From an uncultured Bifidobacteriaceae bacterium (GTDB lineage Bacteria; Actinomycetota; Actinomycetes; Actinomycetales; Bifidobacteriaceae): 64,000 bases of DNA. Positions within the stretch are counted from its first letter, which is position 1. The number at the start of each line of letters is the position of its first letter. The position numbers and the translations under genes are program-made. This document shows positions 8,056 to 17,745 of the stretch, piece by piece. The notes beneath the pieces are model-generated. The model was not told where the DNA came from and searched no databases. It saw only the letters and a program-made list of their open reading frames with translations. Where the stretch lies: positions 71,730 to 135,729 of the forward strand of contig CAMPNN010000001.1 in NCBI GenBank assembly GCA_946891915.1, read 5' to 3'.

Positions 8056-9649
8056 CAGCAACCAAATCAAGATACTCGTCATTCCACAAATCTTCATCAC
8101 CGTCAGGCATAAGCAGCACGCGCTCAGGTTGCAAAGCCTCAACAGCGCCCTCATCGTGTGTAACAAGCACAATAGCGCCCTCATACTTAGCTATTGCTTT
8201 CAAAATTTCGTCACGAGACGCAGGATCCAAGTTGTTAGTAGGCTCATCGAGAAGCAGCACGTTAGCTTGCGAAGTAACAAGTGTTGCGAGCGCAAGGCGC
8301 GTTTTTTCGCCACCTGAAAGCACTTTAGCTGGTTTCATTGCGTCGTCGCCTGAAAACAGGAAGCTGCCTAGCATTGAACGAGCTTGAGTGTCGTCCAAGT
8401 TCGGCGCAACGTGCTGAAGATTCTCAAGAACCGTAGCGTCCAAATCCAAAGTGTCGTGTTCCTGCGCAAAATAGCCGATTTTGCATCCGTGACCGTATTG
8501 CACTTCGCCAGTATCTGCTGTTTCTTCGCCTGCTAAAATGCGCAAAGTTGTGGTTTTTCCAGCGCCGTTATAGCCTAAAATAACAACCCTAGAACCCTTA
8601 TCTATTGCAAGATTAATTCCAGCAAAAACAATATTAGAACCGTACGCTTTAGAAATATCTTTTGCCATAATTGGCGTGCGGCCGCATGGGGCTGGCTCTG
8701 GGAAGCGAATATCGGCAACTTTTTCGCGGCTTTGAGCTTCGCTTGTTTCACTAAGCAAACGTTCTGCTCTTCGCATCATATTTTGAGCTGCTACAGCTTT
8801 TGTGGCTTTTGCGTGCAAACGAATGCCTTGCTTCATAAGGCGTTCTGCTTTCTTTTCGGCAACTTCGCGCTCGCGGCGACGGCGTTCTTCGTCCACTACT
8901 CGCTGATGCAAGTATGCTTTCCAGCCCATTGAATACATATCTATTTTGGCAAGCTGAGCGTCCAAATGCCAAACTTTATTAACTACTTCGTCAAGGAGTT
9001 CCGTCGAGTGGGAAATAACAAGGAACCCACCTTCAAAGCGTTTCAAATAATTACGCAACCAAATAATCGAGTCAGCGTCCAAATGGTTGGTAGGTTCGTC
9101 AAGAATCAGCGTGTCGGCATCAGAAAACAGAATTCTTGCGAGTTCGATTCGCCTGCGTTGGCCGCCGGAAAGAGTTCCAAGAGCTTGTTGCATAACTTCT
9201 TGCGGCAACCCTAGGCTTGCAGCCATTGAGATTGCTTCAGATTGCACTGAGTAGCCGCCTGCTTTTTCAAAATCTTGCATAGCTTTGTCGTAGCGGTTCA
9301 TGGCTTTAGTCATAACGTCCGGATCAGGATCTGTCATTTCCTTTTCGGCTTTGCGAATACGCGAAACAATAGAAGAAATATCGCGAGCGCTCATAATGCG
9401 ATCTATAACGCTTTGTTCAGGGTCTGCTGCGTGAGTGTCCTGAGGTAAATAACCTAAGCCGCCGCTTACTCTAACGGATCCTCCTGCTGGAAGCATATCC
9501 CCAGTAATAACGCGAGTAAGTGTTGTTTTGCCAGCGCCGTTTCTGCCAACTAAACCAATTTTGTCGCCTTTTGTAACGTGAAAATCGGTAGGATTTAACA
9601 GCGTTCGCGCACCAATCTGAATGGTTAATGCTTGTGCGTCAATAGGCAT
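8048..9649 (-). CDS. ABC-F family ATPase
   Basis: A 533-residue soluble protein with two ABC ATPase domains and no membrane segments, the ABC-F architecture. Domain 1 has GRNGAGKTT near residue 35, LSGGQRRRIELAR and LILDEPTNHLD. Domain 2 has GYNGAGKTT, LSGGEKTRLALA and LLLDEPTNNLD. Between them lies the helical, arginine-rich interdomain linker (EERRRREREVAEKKAERL). ABC-F proteins act on ribosomes, either as translation factors or as protection proteins against ribosome-targeting antibiotics; which role applies cannot be decided here. ATG 9649 precedes MPIDAQALTI. Confidence 0.92.
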   Translation of the reverse strand: MPIDAQALTIQIGARTLLNPTDFHVTKGDKIGLVGRNGAGKTTLTRVITGDMLPAGGSVRVSGGLGYLPQDTHAADPEQSVIDRIMSARDISSIVSRIRKAEKEMTDPDPDVMTKAMNRYDKAMQDFEKAGGYSVQSEAISMAASLGLPQEVMQQALGTLSGGQRRRIELARILFSDADTLILDEPTNHLDADSIIWLRNYLKRFEGGFLVISHSTELLDEVVNKVWHLDAQLAKIDMYSMGWKAYLHQRVVDEERRRREREVAEKKAERLMKQGIRLHAKATKAVAAQNMMRRAERLLSETSEAQSREKVADIRFPEPAPCGRTPIMAKDISKAYGSNIVFAGINLAIDKGSRVVILGYNGAGKTTTLRILAGEETADTGEVQYGHGCKIGYFAQEHDTLDLDATVLENLQHVAPNLDDTQARSMLGSFLFSGDDAMKPAKVLSGGEKTRLALATLVTSQANVLLLDEPTNNLDPASRDEILKAIAKYEGAIVLVTHDEGAVEALQPERVLLMPDGDEDLWNDEYLDLVAEE

Positions 9650-9793
9650 AATATTTATCCGTTCCCCGAAACTACCAAAATTTTTTTAGGTTGCTATTAC
9701 TTGTTACTAAATAAACTGATAACCAAACTCACCATTATACCGCCTACTGGTCACGAACGCAGCTTGCTTACGGTAATAAAATGCTTTACTTTT

Positions 9794-9809
9794 TCGAACA
9801 CTTGTTCTA
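9794..9809. promoter_or_regulatory. LexA-type SOS box upstream of uvrA
   Basis: TCGAACACTTGTTCTA matches the actinobacterial and Gram-positive LexA pattern CGAAC-N4-GTTC with one half-site deviation. It lies about 85 bp upstream of the uvrA start, a common position for an SOS operator. Confidence 0.75.
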
Positions 9810-9892
9810 TGATTGTTTTCTATAGGTGAATAAGAATTGAGGGGATTCTTAGTTTTTACGTGTTCTAATATTGATATTAGTTGGAGGTTGCA

Positions 9893-12847
9893 ATGGTTCA
9901 GCAGGGGAATAATCAGTTAGATGCTTTACAGAGCTTGCTTGACTCTGCGCCGCTTAACGAAAATAACGGAACAATTATATCCGATTTGTCAAAAGTTCCT
10001 TCGGAATGGAAAATAACTATTCAAGGAGCGCGTGAACACAATCTTAAAAATGTTAGTTTATCTATTCCGCGAAATCGCATGGTTGTGTTTACTGGGCTTT
10101 CTGGCTCTGGCAAATCTTCTTTAGCTTTCGACACACTTTTTGCAGAAGGTCAACGCAGGTATGTTGAGTCGCTTAGTGCTTATGCTCGCCAATTTTTAGG
10201 GAGAATGGACAAGCCGGATGTTGATTTTATTGAAGGTTTAAGCCCAGCTGTTTCGATTGACCAAAAAACCACCAACCGTAACCCTCGTTCTACTGTTGGC
10301 ACAATCACAGAAATATACGATTATTTAAGATTATTATTTGCTAGAGTTGGCGTTCCTCATTGCCCTGAGTGCGGTGAGTTGGTAAGTGCGCAAACTCCTC
10401 AACAAATGACTGATACTTTGCTTTCAATGCCAGAGCGCACACGATTGCAAATTTTGGCTCCTGTTGTTCGAGGACGCAAAGGAGAATTCAAAGATACGCT
10501 AGAATTGTTGCGCGCTGACGGATATGCTCGCGCAATTATTGATGGCAAAATGCTAGAGCTTTCAGAAGATATTACGCTTGCCAAACAAAAAAAGCACACT
10601 ATTGAAGTAGTGATTGACCGTCTAGTTATAAAAGACGGCATTCGTGTTCGACTAACCGATTCAATTGAAACAGCACTAAAACTTTCAAAAGGTGTTATGG
10701 TTGCGGATTTTGTTGACGAAGCTGAAAACTCGCCAAAAAGGCGACAACTATTCTCAGAGCATAGAGCATGCCCAAATAATCATCAACTAGAACTTGACGA
10801 AATAGAGCCCCGCACATTCTCATTCAACGCACCATACGGAGCATGCCCAGAATGTTCTGGAATTGGGTACAATCTTGAAATCGATCCTGAACTAGTCATA
10901 CCAGACACAAGCAAATCCCTTGCTCAAGGAGCAATCGAACCTTGGGCAATGAATAAGTCTGCAGGAATGTACTATCAGCACCTACTATCTGGCCTTGCAG
11001 AAGACTTAGGCTTTAGCATGAGCACGCCTTGGAAGGATCTTCCTGAAAATATAAAACAAGACATAATGTACGGACACGATTTTACAGTACAAGTTTCATA
11101 CACAAACAGGTGGGGTAGGCAACGCGAATATTCAACAGGATTCGAAGGAGTTGTGCGAACGCTTATGCGCAAACACGACGAAACAGACTCAGAACAAATG
11201 CGGCAATACTACGAATCGTACATGCGCGAAGTTCCATGCCAAAGCTGCAAAGGTAAACGTTTACGCCCAGAAGTGTTAGCAGTTACAGTAGCGAACACTT
11301 CCATTGCTGAAGTGTGCGATATGCCAGTTGAACGCAGCCTAGAATGGGTAAACTCACTAAAACTAGAAGGCTCCAAAGCGCTTATTGCAGGAGAAGTATT
11401 AAAAGAAATACGCGCTCGACTTGGATTCTTAAACGACGTAGGCCTAAGCTATCTCACACTATCCAGAGCTGCAAAAACATTATCTGGAGGTGAAGCACAA
11501 CGTATTCGACTCGCAACACAAATAGGATCAGGATTAGTCGGCGTTATGTACGTGCTAGACGAACCATCTATTGGACTTCATCAGCGAGACAATGAGAGAC
11601 TTATTGCCACACTGCACCACTTAAGAAACCTAGGCAACACGCTTATTGTGGTAGAACATGATGAAGATACTATTCGACAAGCAGACTGGCTTGTTGACAT
11701 AGGTCCTGAAGCAGGCGAAAACGGTGGAGAAGTAGTATATTCTGGACCATCTGCACAGATTACAAAAGCAAAACGCTCAATTACCGGAGACTACATTGCC
11801 CACAGGCGATTAATTGAAGTGCCAAAAAAACGCAGGCTTGCAGACGAAAACCGCATGCTACATATTATTGGCGCTCGCGAGCACAATCTTAAAAACATTG
11901 ACGTAAGCATACCTCTGGGCGTATTCACATGCATAACTGGAGTATCTGGATCAGGCAAATCAACACTAATAAACTCAATCCTTTACCCAGTTCTTGCTGA
12001 CAAACTAAACGGCGCTCGCATTGTGCCTGGAAAGCATACGCGCGTAGAAGGATTAGAATATTGCGACAAAGTAGTTCATGTTGATCAAAATCCTATTGGT
12101 AGAACTCCGCGTTCTAACCCTGCAACATACACAGGAGTCTGGGATAAAATCCGCAATTTGTTCGCTCAAACTCCGGAAGCAAAAGTTCGAGGCTACGGTC
12201 CTGGAAGATTCTCCTTCAACGTAAAAGGTGGTCGCTGCGAAGCATGCCATGGAGACGGCACGCTAAAAATTGAAATGAACTTCTTGCCGGACGTGTACGT
12301 AGAATGTGAAGTGTGTCACGCAAAGCGATACAACAGGGAAACTTTGGAAGTTACGTATAACGGAAAATCGGTTGCAGATGTTCTTAACATGCCAATTTCT
12401 GAAGCTGCAGAATTTTTCAAAGCGTATCCGTCTATTTCGCGCTACTTGGATACGTTAGTAAAAGTTGGATTAGGTTACATTCGTTTAGGTCAAAGCGCAA
12501 CAACACTTTCTGGCGGCGAATCTCAACGCGTAAAACTCGCAACCGAATTGCAACGCAGGTCAACAGGCAAAACAGTTTATATTCTTGACGAGCCAACTAC
12601 CGGGCTACATTTTGAAGACGTTAGAAAACTATTAACTGTGTTGCAATCACTAGTAGATAAAGGCAATAGCGTTATTGTTATTGAGCACAATCTTGACGTT
12701 GTTAAATCAGCTGATTGGATTATAGATTTAGGTCCAGAAGGTGGAGATAAAGGAGGAACTGTAATTGCAGAAGGAAGCCCAGAAAGCGTTGCGCGTTGCA
12801 ATGAAAGCTGGACTGGTAAATTCTTAAAAACAATGTTAGATTCTTAA
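9893..12847 (+). CDS. uvrA: Excinuclease ABC subunit A
   Basis: A 984-residue damage-sensing ATPase of nucleotide excision repair that loads UvrB on lesions. Two ABC modules are visible: Walker [10 protein letters not shown] and GVSGSGKST, and signatures [12 protein letters not shown] and [12 protein letters not shown]. Zinc-module cysteines appear as CPECGE, CPECSG, CQSCKG, CEACHG and CEVCHA. ATG 9893 follows GGAGGT at 9883-9888; an in-frame TTG at 9881 is rejected because the ribosome site would overlap it. The N-terminus carries about 30 residues before the usual [11 protein letters not shown]. uvrC follows after 72 bp, and a LexA-type box lies upstream. Confidence 0.97.
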   Translation: MVQQGNNQLDALQSLLDSAPLNENNGTIISDLSKVPSEWKITIQGAREHNLKNVSLSIPRNRMVVFTGLSGSGKSSLAFDTLFAEGQRRYVESLSAYARQFLGRMDKPDVDFIEGLSPAVSIDQKTTNRNPRSTVGTITEIYDYLRLLFARVGVPHCPECGELVSAQTPQQMTDTLLSMPERTRLQILAPVVRGRKGEFKDTLELLRADGYARAIIDGKMLELSEDITLAKQKKHTIEVVIDRLVIKDGIRVRLTDSIETALKLSKGVMVADFVDEAENSPKRRQLFSEHRACPNNHQLELDEIEPRTFSFNAPYGACPECSGIGYNLEIDPELVIPDTSKSLAQGAIEPWAMNKSAGMYYQHLLSGLAEDLGFSMSTPWKDLPENIKQDIMYGHDFTVQVSYTNRWGRQREYSTGFEGVVRTLMRKHDETDSEQMRQYYESYMREVPCQSCKGKRLRPEVLAVTVANTSIAEVCDMPVERSLEWVNSLKLEGSKALIAGEVLKEIRARLGFLNDVGLSYLTLSRAAKTLSGGEAQRIRLATQIGSGLVGVMYVLDEPSIGLHQRDNERLIATLHHLRNLGNTLIVVEHDEDTIRQADWLVDIGPEAGENGGEVVYSGPSAQITKAKRSITGDYIAHRRLIEVPKKRRLADENRMLHIIGAREHNLKNIDVSIPLGVFTCITGVSGSGKSTLINSILYPVLADKLNGARIVPGKHTRVEGLEYCDKVVHVDQNPIGRTPRSNPATYTGVWDKIRNLFAQTPEAKVRGYGPGRFSFNVKGGRCEACHGDGTLKIEMNFLPDVYVECEVCHAKRYNRETLEVTYNGKSVADVLNMPISEAAEFFKAYPSISRYLDTLVKVGLGYIRLGQSATTLSGGESQRVKLATELQRRSTGKTVYILDEPTTGLHFEDVRKLLTVLQSLVDKGNSVIVIEHNLDVVKSADWIIDLGPEGGDKGGTVIAEGSPESVARCNESWTGKFLKTMLDS

Positions 12848-12919
12848 AAATTAAACTCGCATATTAGGCGTAAAACTTAAAAGCAATTGTTTATATTTTG
12901 TGCTTGAAAGGAGGTGAAA

Positions 12920-15232
12920 ATGGAAAGTAACAATACTAAATATTCGCAGAAATTAGCGGACTTGCAAGGAGAAAATCAAACGCAAAACAATGAAAACTGG
13001 CATAAAACTAAATCTGATGTAGTAAATCTTAGTGAAGTAGCGCAAAACGAAAGTGGTGTTAATGCTTTAGGAGCACCATTATTAGGTGATACTCGCGATT
13101 TATTCCGTCCAGCTGCAAAAGATATTCCGGCGCAACCAGGAGTGTACAAGTGGCGTGATGAAGACGGACGCGTTATTTACGTAGGAAAAGCAAAAAATTT
13201 ACGCAACCGCTTAGCAAACTATTTTCAGCCTCTATACCAGTTACACCCAAGAACTCAGTCCATGGTTCTTACTGCCAGAAGCTTGGAATGGACTGTTGTA
13301 GCAACAGAATTTGAAGCTTTAACTCTTGAATACACTTGGATTAAAGCATTCGATCCGCGTTTTAACGTTGTTTTTCGAGACGATAAAACATATCCTTACG
13401 TTGCTGTTACAGCGGGTGAGACTTTCCCTAGAGTATGGATTACCAGGAATCGTGGCACAAGAAACACTAGGTATTTTGGTCCATATGCGAAAGTGTGGCC
13501 TTTGCGGCACAGTTTGGATTCGCTGCTTAAAACTTTCCCGGTACGCACTTGCTCGGCATCTGTTTTTAACAAAGCGCACAGAACCGGTAGGCCATGCTTG
13601 CTTGCTTCAATTGGCAAATGCTCAGCTCCATGCGTTGGGAAAATTAAGCCGAATGATCATCGTGAGCTTGTTGAGCACTTGGTTGGTGTTCTTACAGGCA
13701 GTATTGGTGAGTCATATATTGCGAAGATTACTCGTGAAATGAAGCAGGCGAGTGAAGATTTAGAGTTTGAGCGTGCAGCTAAGTTGCGCGACGAGATTTC
13801 AGTTCTTAAAACTGTTATGCAGCAGAATGCTGTGATGTTTGATGACGATGTAGAAGCTGATATTTTCGGATTGTGTTCAGATGATCTTGAAGCGTCGATT
13901 CACGTATTTTTTGTGCGTGCTGGAATGATTCGTGGAGAGCGCAATTGGTCAGTGGAACGAAATGAGCAGATTAGTGACTGCGATTTGTTGGCTGATTTAT
14001 TGGCTCACGTATATGCAGAATATGAGCAGGATTCTTTACAAACTCAGCAGGATTCTATTAATATTAGGCAAATTCGCGATGCTGTTGGCAGCACTCAGAA
14101 AACTACCGCAACGGATTCTATTCTGCGAGCGCAAGCTACTCGCACTCGACGTGAGCGGCAAGAAACTACAGGCAGAGAGGATTTACTTGCTCCTATTTCG
14201 CCGGTTCCGCGCGAAATTATTGTTCCAATTGATATTTCTAAAAGTAGGCTTGAAGAGCTTGAATCGTGGCTGAGTAATATGCGCGGCTCTAAAGTGAGTA
14301 TTCGAGTGGCTGAGCGTGGAGAAAAACGTGCTCTTATGCAGCGAGCAAACGATAACGCTTCGCAAGCATTAAAGCGCATAAAATCTAGTCGTATTAACAG
14401 CATAGAAATGCGCACTAAAGCTATGAATGAAGTGTCGAAAGCTCTTGGCATGAAGGAAGCTCCTTTGCGCATTGAATGTTACGATATTTCGAATACGGTA
14501 GACGGAAGTTATCAGGTTGCTTCGATGGTCGTATTTGAAGATGGTATTGCTCGCCCTAGTGAATACCGTCATTTTAAGATTCGTGGCGAAAACGGTGATG
14601 GAAAGCTCGATGATTTAAGTGCAGTATACGAAACATTGTTTAGAAGGTTTAAGCATGAGTCTGCAGATTCTACTGCTGATCAAGTTTCTTCTTCTACTTC
14701 TTCTTCTACCGATGTTACTTCTTCTGCTGCTGCTACTACTTCTTCTACTACTAAGCAACGTTTTGCTTACAAACCGCAGTTGATTATTGTTGATGGTGGC
14801 CGTGAGCAAGCAAAAGCTGCCAGACGAGCTATTGAAGATGCTGGTGTTGATGATATTGCCGTATGCGGGTTAGCTAAAAAACTCGAAGAAGTATGGCTTC
14901 CTGATGACGATTATCCGATTATTTTGAAAAGAAGCTCTGAAGGATTGTATTTGCTTCAGCGCGCAAGGGATGAGTCACATCGCTTCGCTATTACATATCA
15001 TCGTAACAGTCGCAGAAAATGTGAGTTGCGATCGGCTTTTGATGTTATTCCTGGAGTTGGAACAGTTTATCGTAAACGATTGCTTTCTGCTTTTGGTTCT
15101 ATAAAAGAATTGAAAAAAGTGTCGTTAGAAGATTTGCAAAAAGTTCCTGGAGTAGGTAAGAGCCGTGCAAAAGCTATTTATGACGCTTTACATATTAAAC
15201 TTACAAAAACTGACGAAAACGCAGAAAAATAA
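12920..15232 (+). CDS. uvrC: Excinuclease ABC subunit C
   Basis: A 770-residue dual-incision nuclease of excision repair, longer than the usual 600-680. The GIY-YIG domain starts at PGVYKWRDEDGRVIYVGKAK near residue 75, after an unusual polar N-terminal extension of about 60 residues. The UVR motif is DLEFERAAKLRDEI. The RNase H-like 5' nuclease region includes RIECYDISNT and LIIVDGGREQ. Two helix-hairpin-helix motifs close the protein (IPGVGTVYRKRLL, VPGVGKSRAKAIY). A Ser/Thr-rich insert (14686-14753) interrupts the nuclease domain before KPQLIIVDGG. ATG 12920 has a full AAGGAGGT site. Confidence 0.96.
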   Translation: MESNNTKYSQKLADLQGENQTQNNENWHKTKSDVVNLSEVAQNESGVNALGAPLLGDTRDLFRPAAKDIPAQPGVYKWRDEDGRVIYVGKAKNLRNRLANYFQPLYQLHPRTQSMVLTARSLEWTVVATEFEALTLEYTWIKAFDPRFNVVFRDDKTYPYVAVTAGETFPRVWITRNRGTRNTRYFGPYAKVWPLRHSLDSLLKTFPVRTCSASVFNKAHRTGRPCLLASIGKCSAPCVGKIKPNDHRELVEHLVGVLTGSIGESYIAKITREMKQASEDLEFERAAKLRDEISVLKTVMQQNAVMFDDDVEADIFGLCSDDLEASIHVFFVRAGMIRGERNWSVERNEQISDCDLLADLLAHVYAEYEQDSLQTQQDSINIRQIRDAVGSTQKTTATDSILRAQATRTRRERQETTGREDLLAPISPVPREIIVPIDISKSRLEELESWLSNMRGSKVSIRVAERGEKRALMQRANDNASQALKRIKSSRINSIEMRTKAMNEVSKALGMKEAPLRIECYDISNTVDGSYQVASMVVFEDGIARPSEYRHFKIRGENGDGKLDDLSAVYETLFRRFKHESADSTADQVSSSTSSSTDVTSSAAATTSSTTKQRFAYKPQLIIVDGGREQAKAARRAIEDAGVDDIAVCGLAKKLEEVWLPDDDYPIILKRSSEGLYLLQRARDESHRFAITYHRNSRRKCELRSAFDVIPGVGTVYRKRLLSAFGSIKELKKVSLEDLQKVPGVGKSRAKAIYDALHIKLTKTDENAEK
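14686..14753 (+). repeat. Trinucleotide-rich tract inside uvrC
   Basis: A run of tct/act/gct triplets coding Ser, Thr and Ala (SSSTSSSTDVTSSAAATTSS). The triplet unit keeps frame, so slippage would lengthen or shorten a surface loop. Confidence 0.85.
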
Positions 15233-15257
15233 ATAAATCTAAATAATAAATAAGCAC

Positions 15258-15329
15258 GAAAACTCCTCTATGTACCTTGTTTATTGCGCGTTTTATTTGC
15301 GAAATATCAAGATACAAGGAGGAGTTTTC
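15258..15329. terminator. Long inverted repeat between convergent uvrC and the Rv3235-like gene
   Basis: GAAAACTCCTC (15258-15268) is exactly complementary to GAGGAGTTTTC (15319-15329), with a 50-nt loop that can form a competing CCTTGT/ACAAGG stem. It lies between converging genes. The T-rich tails on both sides suggest a bidirectional terminator. Confidence 0.6.
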
Positions 15330-15398
15330 TGTAATTTTGTTTGTTTATCATAAAGCTATTTATGTATATTGCAACATCACTAACTTTTGATTGCATAG

Positions 15399-15983
15399 TT
15401 ATCCTAAGTCTGCATAAGTGCAAATCCACTTGTTCTGCCGTAATTCCAAAACAAGCGACAGCCAATACTGCACAGGGCCAGCTGAAATTTTCACAACTCC
15501 CTCAAAATGATTAGGGCTAACAAACATGCCATTAACCAAATTTGGAATCGGCGGCAAATTGCAGAATGCAGCGCGGCTCTTTGCATCGTTTTTATATTTT
15601 AGATATTCGTCTACTAGTTTCCACATGTTCGTCAATTTATCAATACATTTTTGTGTTAATAACTGCGACATAACTGGGGAAATAGGTCTGCCTCTTGAAA
15701 TGTCTGTGGCGATACAAGCGATTTTGCAAGTTCTCAATGCAATGTCAATAAATTCTCTTTCTTCTTTATTGTCATTGTAACATTTGCTAATGTGGTACTC
15801 TAATTTTCCGTTTGAAAAAGCAACAGGCAACTTTCCTTCGTACACAGGCAAAAAATTATTCTTCTCATGTAAACCATGCGGAGGATGACCCTTTTTATTA
15901 TTGTCACCGTAATCGTTGTTTTTCGGCTCGTCGTCATCGTCTGTGTTGCCCATGCTATAGGCATCCATAAAATCGATTTTCAT
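15399..15983 (-). CDS. Rv3235-like small protein (DUF6459 pattern)
   Basis: A 194-residue protein. The first 60 residues are polar and acidic (GNTDDDDEPKNNDYGDNNK). The C-terminal half has the layout of the actinobacterial Rv3235 family: ALRTCKIACIATDISRGRPI, then a helix, then VVKISAGPVQYWLSLVLELR and a final KWICTYADLG strand. The function of that family is not established; in other actinobacteria it often sits near secA. There is no signal peptide or membrane segment. It stands alone, convergent with uvrC. The family call rests on motif layout only. Confidence 0.55.
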   Translation of the reverse strand: MKIDFMDAYSMGNTDDDDEPKNNDYGDNNKKGHPPHGLHEKNNFLPVYEGKLPVAFSNGKLEYHISKCYNDNKEEREFIDIALRTCKIACIATDISRGRPISPVMSQLLTQKCIDKLTNMWKLVDEYLKYKNDAKSRAAFCNLPPIPNLVNGMFVSPNHFEGVVKISAGPVQYWLSLVLELRQNKWICTYADLG

Positions 15984-16188
15984 TTTCTTCTTCTTCCTGT
16001 ATAAATAAGAGCAAAAGCCATTATTTCCAAATCTTTCAGAATTCGTATTTTATAAAATTCAGAAAGTTAAGATAAAATCTTACAACCTAATTTTTGATTA
16101 ACTGTCTAATTTACAAAAATGTGGATAAATTACAAAATATTTGCCATTTTTATTGAAAATAAACGCTTTTAAGTGTGTCGAATTATAC

Positions 16189-16211
16189 ACATTACGGTTT
16201 AAGCGTAATGT
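16189..16211. promoter_or_regulatory. Inverted repeat in the 311-bp gap upstream of guaB3
   Basis: ACATTACG (16189-16196) and CGTAATGT (16204-16211) form a perfect 8-bp inverted repeat with a 7-nt spacer, about 85 bp upstream of guaB3. It could be an operator or an mRNA hairpin. The rest of 15984-16294 is A+T-rich with no gene that I can support. Confidence 0.35.
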
Positions 16212-16294
16212 CGTAATAACAAAAATATTTGTAAACAACCCAAAAAAGCAGTATCAAGTCCACTTCGTCAGCATAGGGCACTAGCCTAAGAAGT

Positions 16295-17425
16295 ATGTCT
16301 CAAGAAATTGAAATTGGTTTGGGCAAAAAAGCCCGAGTTGCATATTCGCTTGACGATATTGCTATCGTTCCTTCGCGCCGTTCGCGCGATCCTCAAGCTG
16401 TATCTACTTCATGGCAGGTAGATGCTTACACGTTTGACATCCCAATTATTGCCGCACCAATGGATTCGGTTACTAGCCCGGATACTGCGATTGCAATTGG
16501 GCAAATGGGCGGTCTTGGAGTTCTTGATTTGGAGGGTTTGTGGACTCGTTACGAGAATCCAGAGCCTCTTCTTAAGGAAATATCCGAGCTTCCTGCAGAT
16601 TTGGCCACACGTCGTATTCAGGAAATTTATTCTGAGCCTATTAAGCCAGAATTAATTGCTAAACGTTTGCACACTATTCGTGACGCTGGCGTTACTGTTG
16701 CTGGTGCTCTTTCTCCACAGCGCACGCAAGAGTTTTACAATACTGTGTTGGAAGCTGGCGTTGACTTGTTTGTAATCCGCGGAACCGCAGTTTCTGCAGA
16801 GCATGTTTCAAAAGATCATGAGCCGCTCGATTTGAAGAAGTTTATTTACGATCTTGACGTTCCTGTGATTGTTGGCGGTTGCGCTGACTACACTTCTGCT
16901 TTGCATTTAATGCGCACTGGTGCTGCAGGCGTTTTGGTTGGCTTTGGCGGCGGAGCTGTTTCCGCAACCATGAATACTTTGGGTGTGCAGGCACCTATGG
17001 CTACTGCAATTGCTGATGTTGCTGAGGCTCGCCGAGACTACATGGATGAATCTGGCGGTCGCTATGTTCAAATTATTGCTGACGGTGGTATGGGCAATTC
17101 TGGAAACTTCATTAAGGCTCTTGCAATGGGTGCTGACGCTGTTATGCTTGGCACTCCTCTTGCTCGTGCAACTGAAGCTCCAGGTCATGGCACTCATTGG
17201 GGTGCTGAAGCCCGCCATGCTTCGCTTCCTCGCGGCGTGCGTTCAAAGGTTGGCACGGTTGCTCCTTTGGAGAATATTCTCTTCGGTCCAAGCCATGAAG
17301 CTGACGGCACTACCAACTTTGTTGGCGCTTTGCGTCGCACTATGGCGTCTACCGGCTACGTGGATGTAAAAAGTTTCCAGCGTTGCAGCGTAGTATTTAA
17401 CCCGTTCCATCAGGATGTGCGTTAA
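16295..17425 (+). CDS. guaB3: GuaB3-type IMP dehydrogenase-like protein
   Basis: A 376-residue TIM-barrel protein of the IMPDH/GMP reductase superfamily, the actinobacterial GuaB3 branch, without CBS domains. Seen are IAAPMDSVTSPDTAIAIG near residue 50, the glycine-rich phosphate loop IIADGGMGNSGNFIKALAMG and ADAVMLGTPLARA. The region where true IMPDH has the catalytic cysteine reads VIRGTAVSAEHV, so that cysteine is absent. Members of this family have GMP reductase-like or uncertain activity. The gene is monocistronic, with its own terminator at 17453. Confidence 0.9.
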   Translation: MSQEIEIGLGKKARVAYSLDDIAIVPSRRSRDPQAVSTSWQVDAYTFDIPIIAAPMDSVTSPDTAIAIGQMGGLGVLDLEGLWTRYENPEPLLKEISELPADLATRRIQEIYSEPIKPELIAKRLHTIRDAGVTVAGALSPQRTQEFYNTVLEAGVDLFVIRGTAVSAEHVSKDHEPLDLKKFIYDLDVPVIVGGCADYTSALHLMRTGAAGVLVGFGGGAVSATMNTLGVQAPMATAIADVAEARRDYMDESGGRYVQIIADGGMGNSGNFIKALAMGADAVMLGTPLARATEAPGHGTHWGAEARHASLPRGVRSKVGTVAPLENILFGPSHEADGTTNFVGALRRTMASTGYVDVKSFQRCSVVFNPFHQDVR

Positions 17426-17452
17426 TAGTATTAATTTTGCTTACGTTTGCAT

Positions 17453-17496
17453 AAAAGTAGCGGTTCAGTATTTCGGTGCTGAGCCGCTACTTTTTT
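17453..17496 (+). terminator. Rho-independent terminator after guaB3
   Basis: AAAAGTAGCGGTTCAG and CTGAGCCGCTAC form a long stem with a short loop, followed by TTTTTT (17491-17496). Confidence 0.93.
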
Positions 17497-17573
17497 GTAC
17501 TTACTTTTGTATCTTCTTTTTGACTTATAATCCTACTTTTTAGTATTTTTAGTATTTATTTTTTACTACTTTA

Positions 17574-17639
17574 TTCGTATAACTTTCGTATAAGTTCTGT
17601 ATAAATTTCGTATAAATTTCGTATAAATTTTTATAAAAA
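17574..17639. repeat. Six 11-bp tandem units (ttcgtataaat)
   Basis: Units of 11 bp start at 17574, 17585, 17596, 17607, 17618 and 17629. All carry gtata or a close variant; units 4 and 5 are identical. The array lies in the 320-bp gap upstream of the acyl-CoA synthetase gene. Confidence 0.9.
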
Positions 17640-17644
17640 ACCAG

Positions 17645-17692
17645 CGTCTTATAGTGCGTCTTATAGCTCATCTTATAGAGCTTTTTATAGTA
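17645..17692. repeat. Four 12-bp tandem units (cgtcttatagtg)
   Basis: Units start at 17645, 17657, 17669 and 17681, each with core cttatag. The array begins 6 bp after the 11-bp array and ends about 54 bp before the acyl-CoA synthetase start. Confidence 0.88.
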
Positions 17693-17745
17693 CTTTTGTT
17701 TACTAGCAACAACATGAGCTTATATTTTTTGTATTAATCGCGGTC

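Noticed and set aside
16120-16128. DnaA-box-like TGTGGATAA
   Set aside because: A single 9-mer in A+T-rich DNA is expected by chance; no cluster of boxes or origin genes is nearby.
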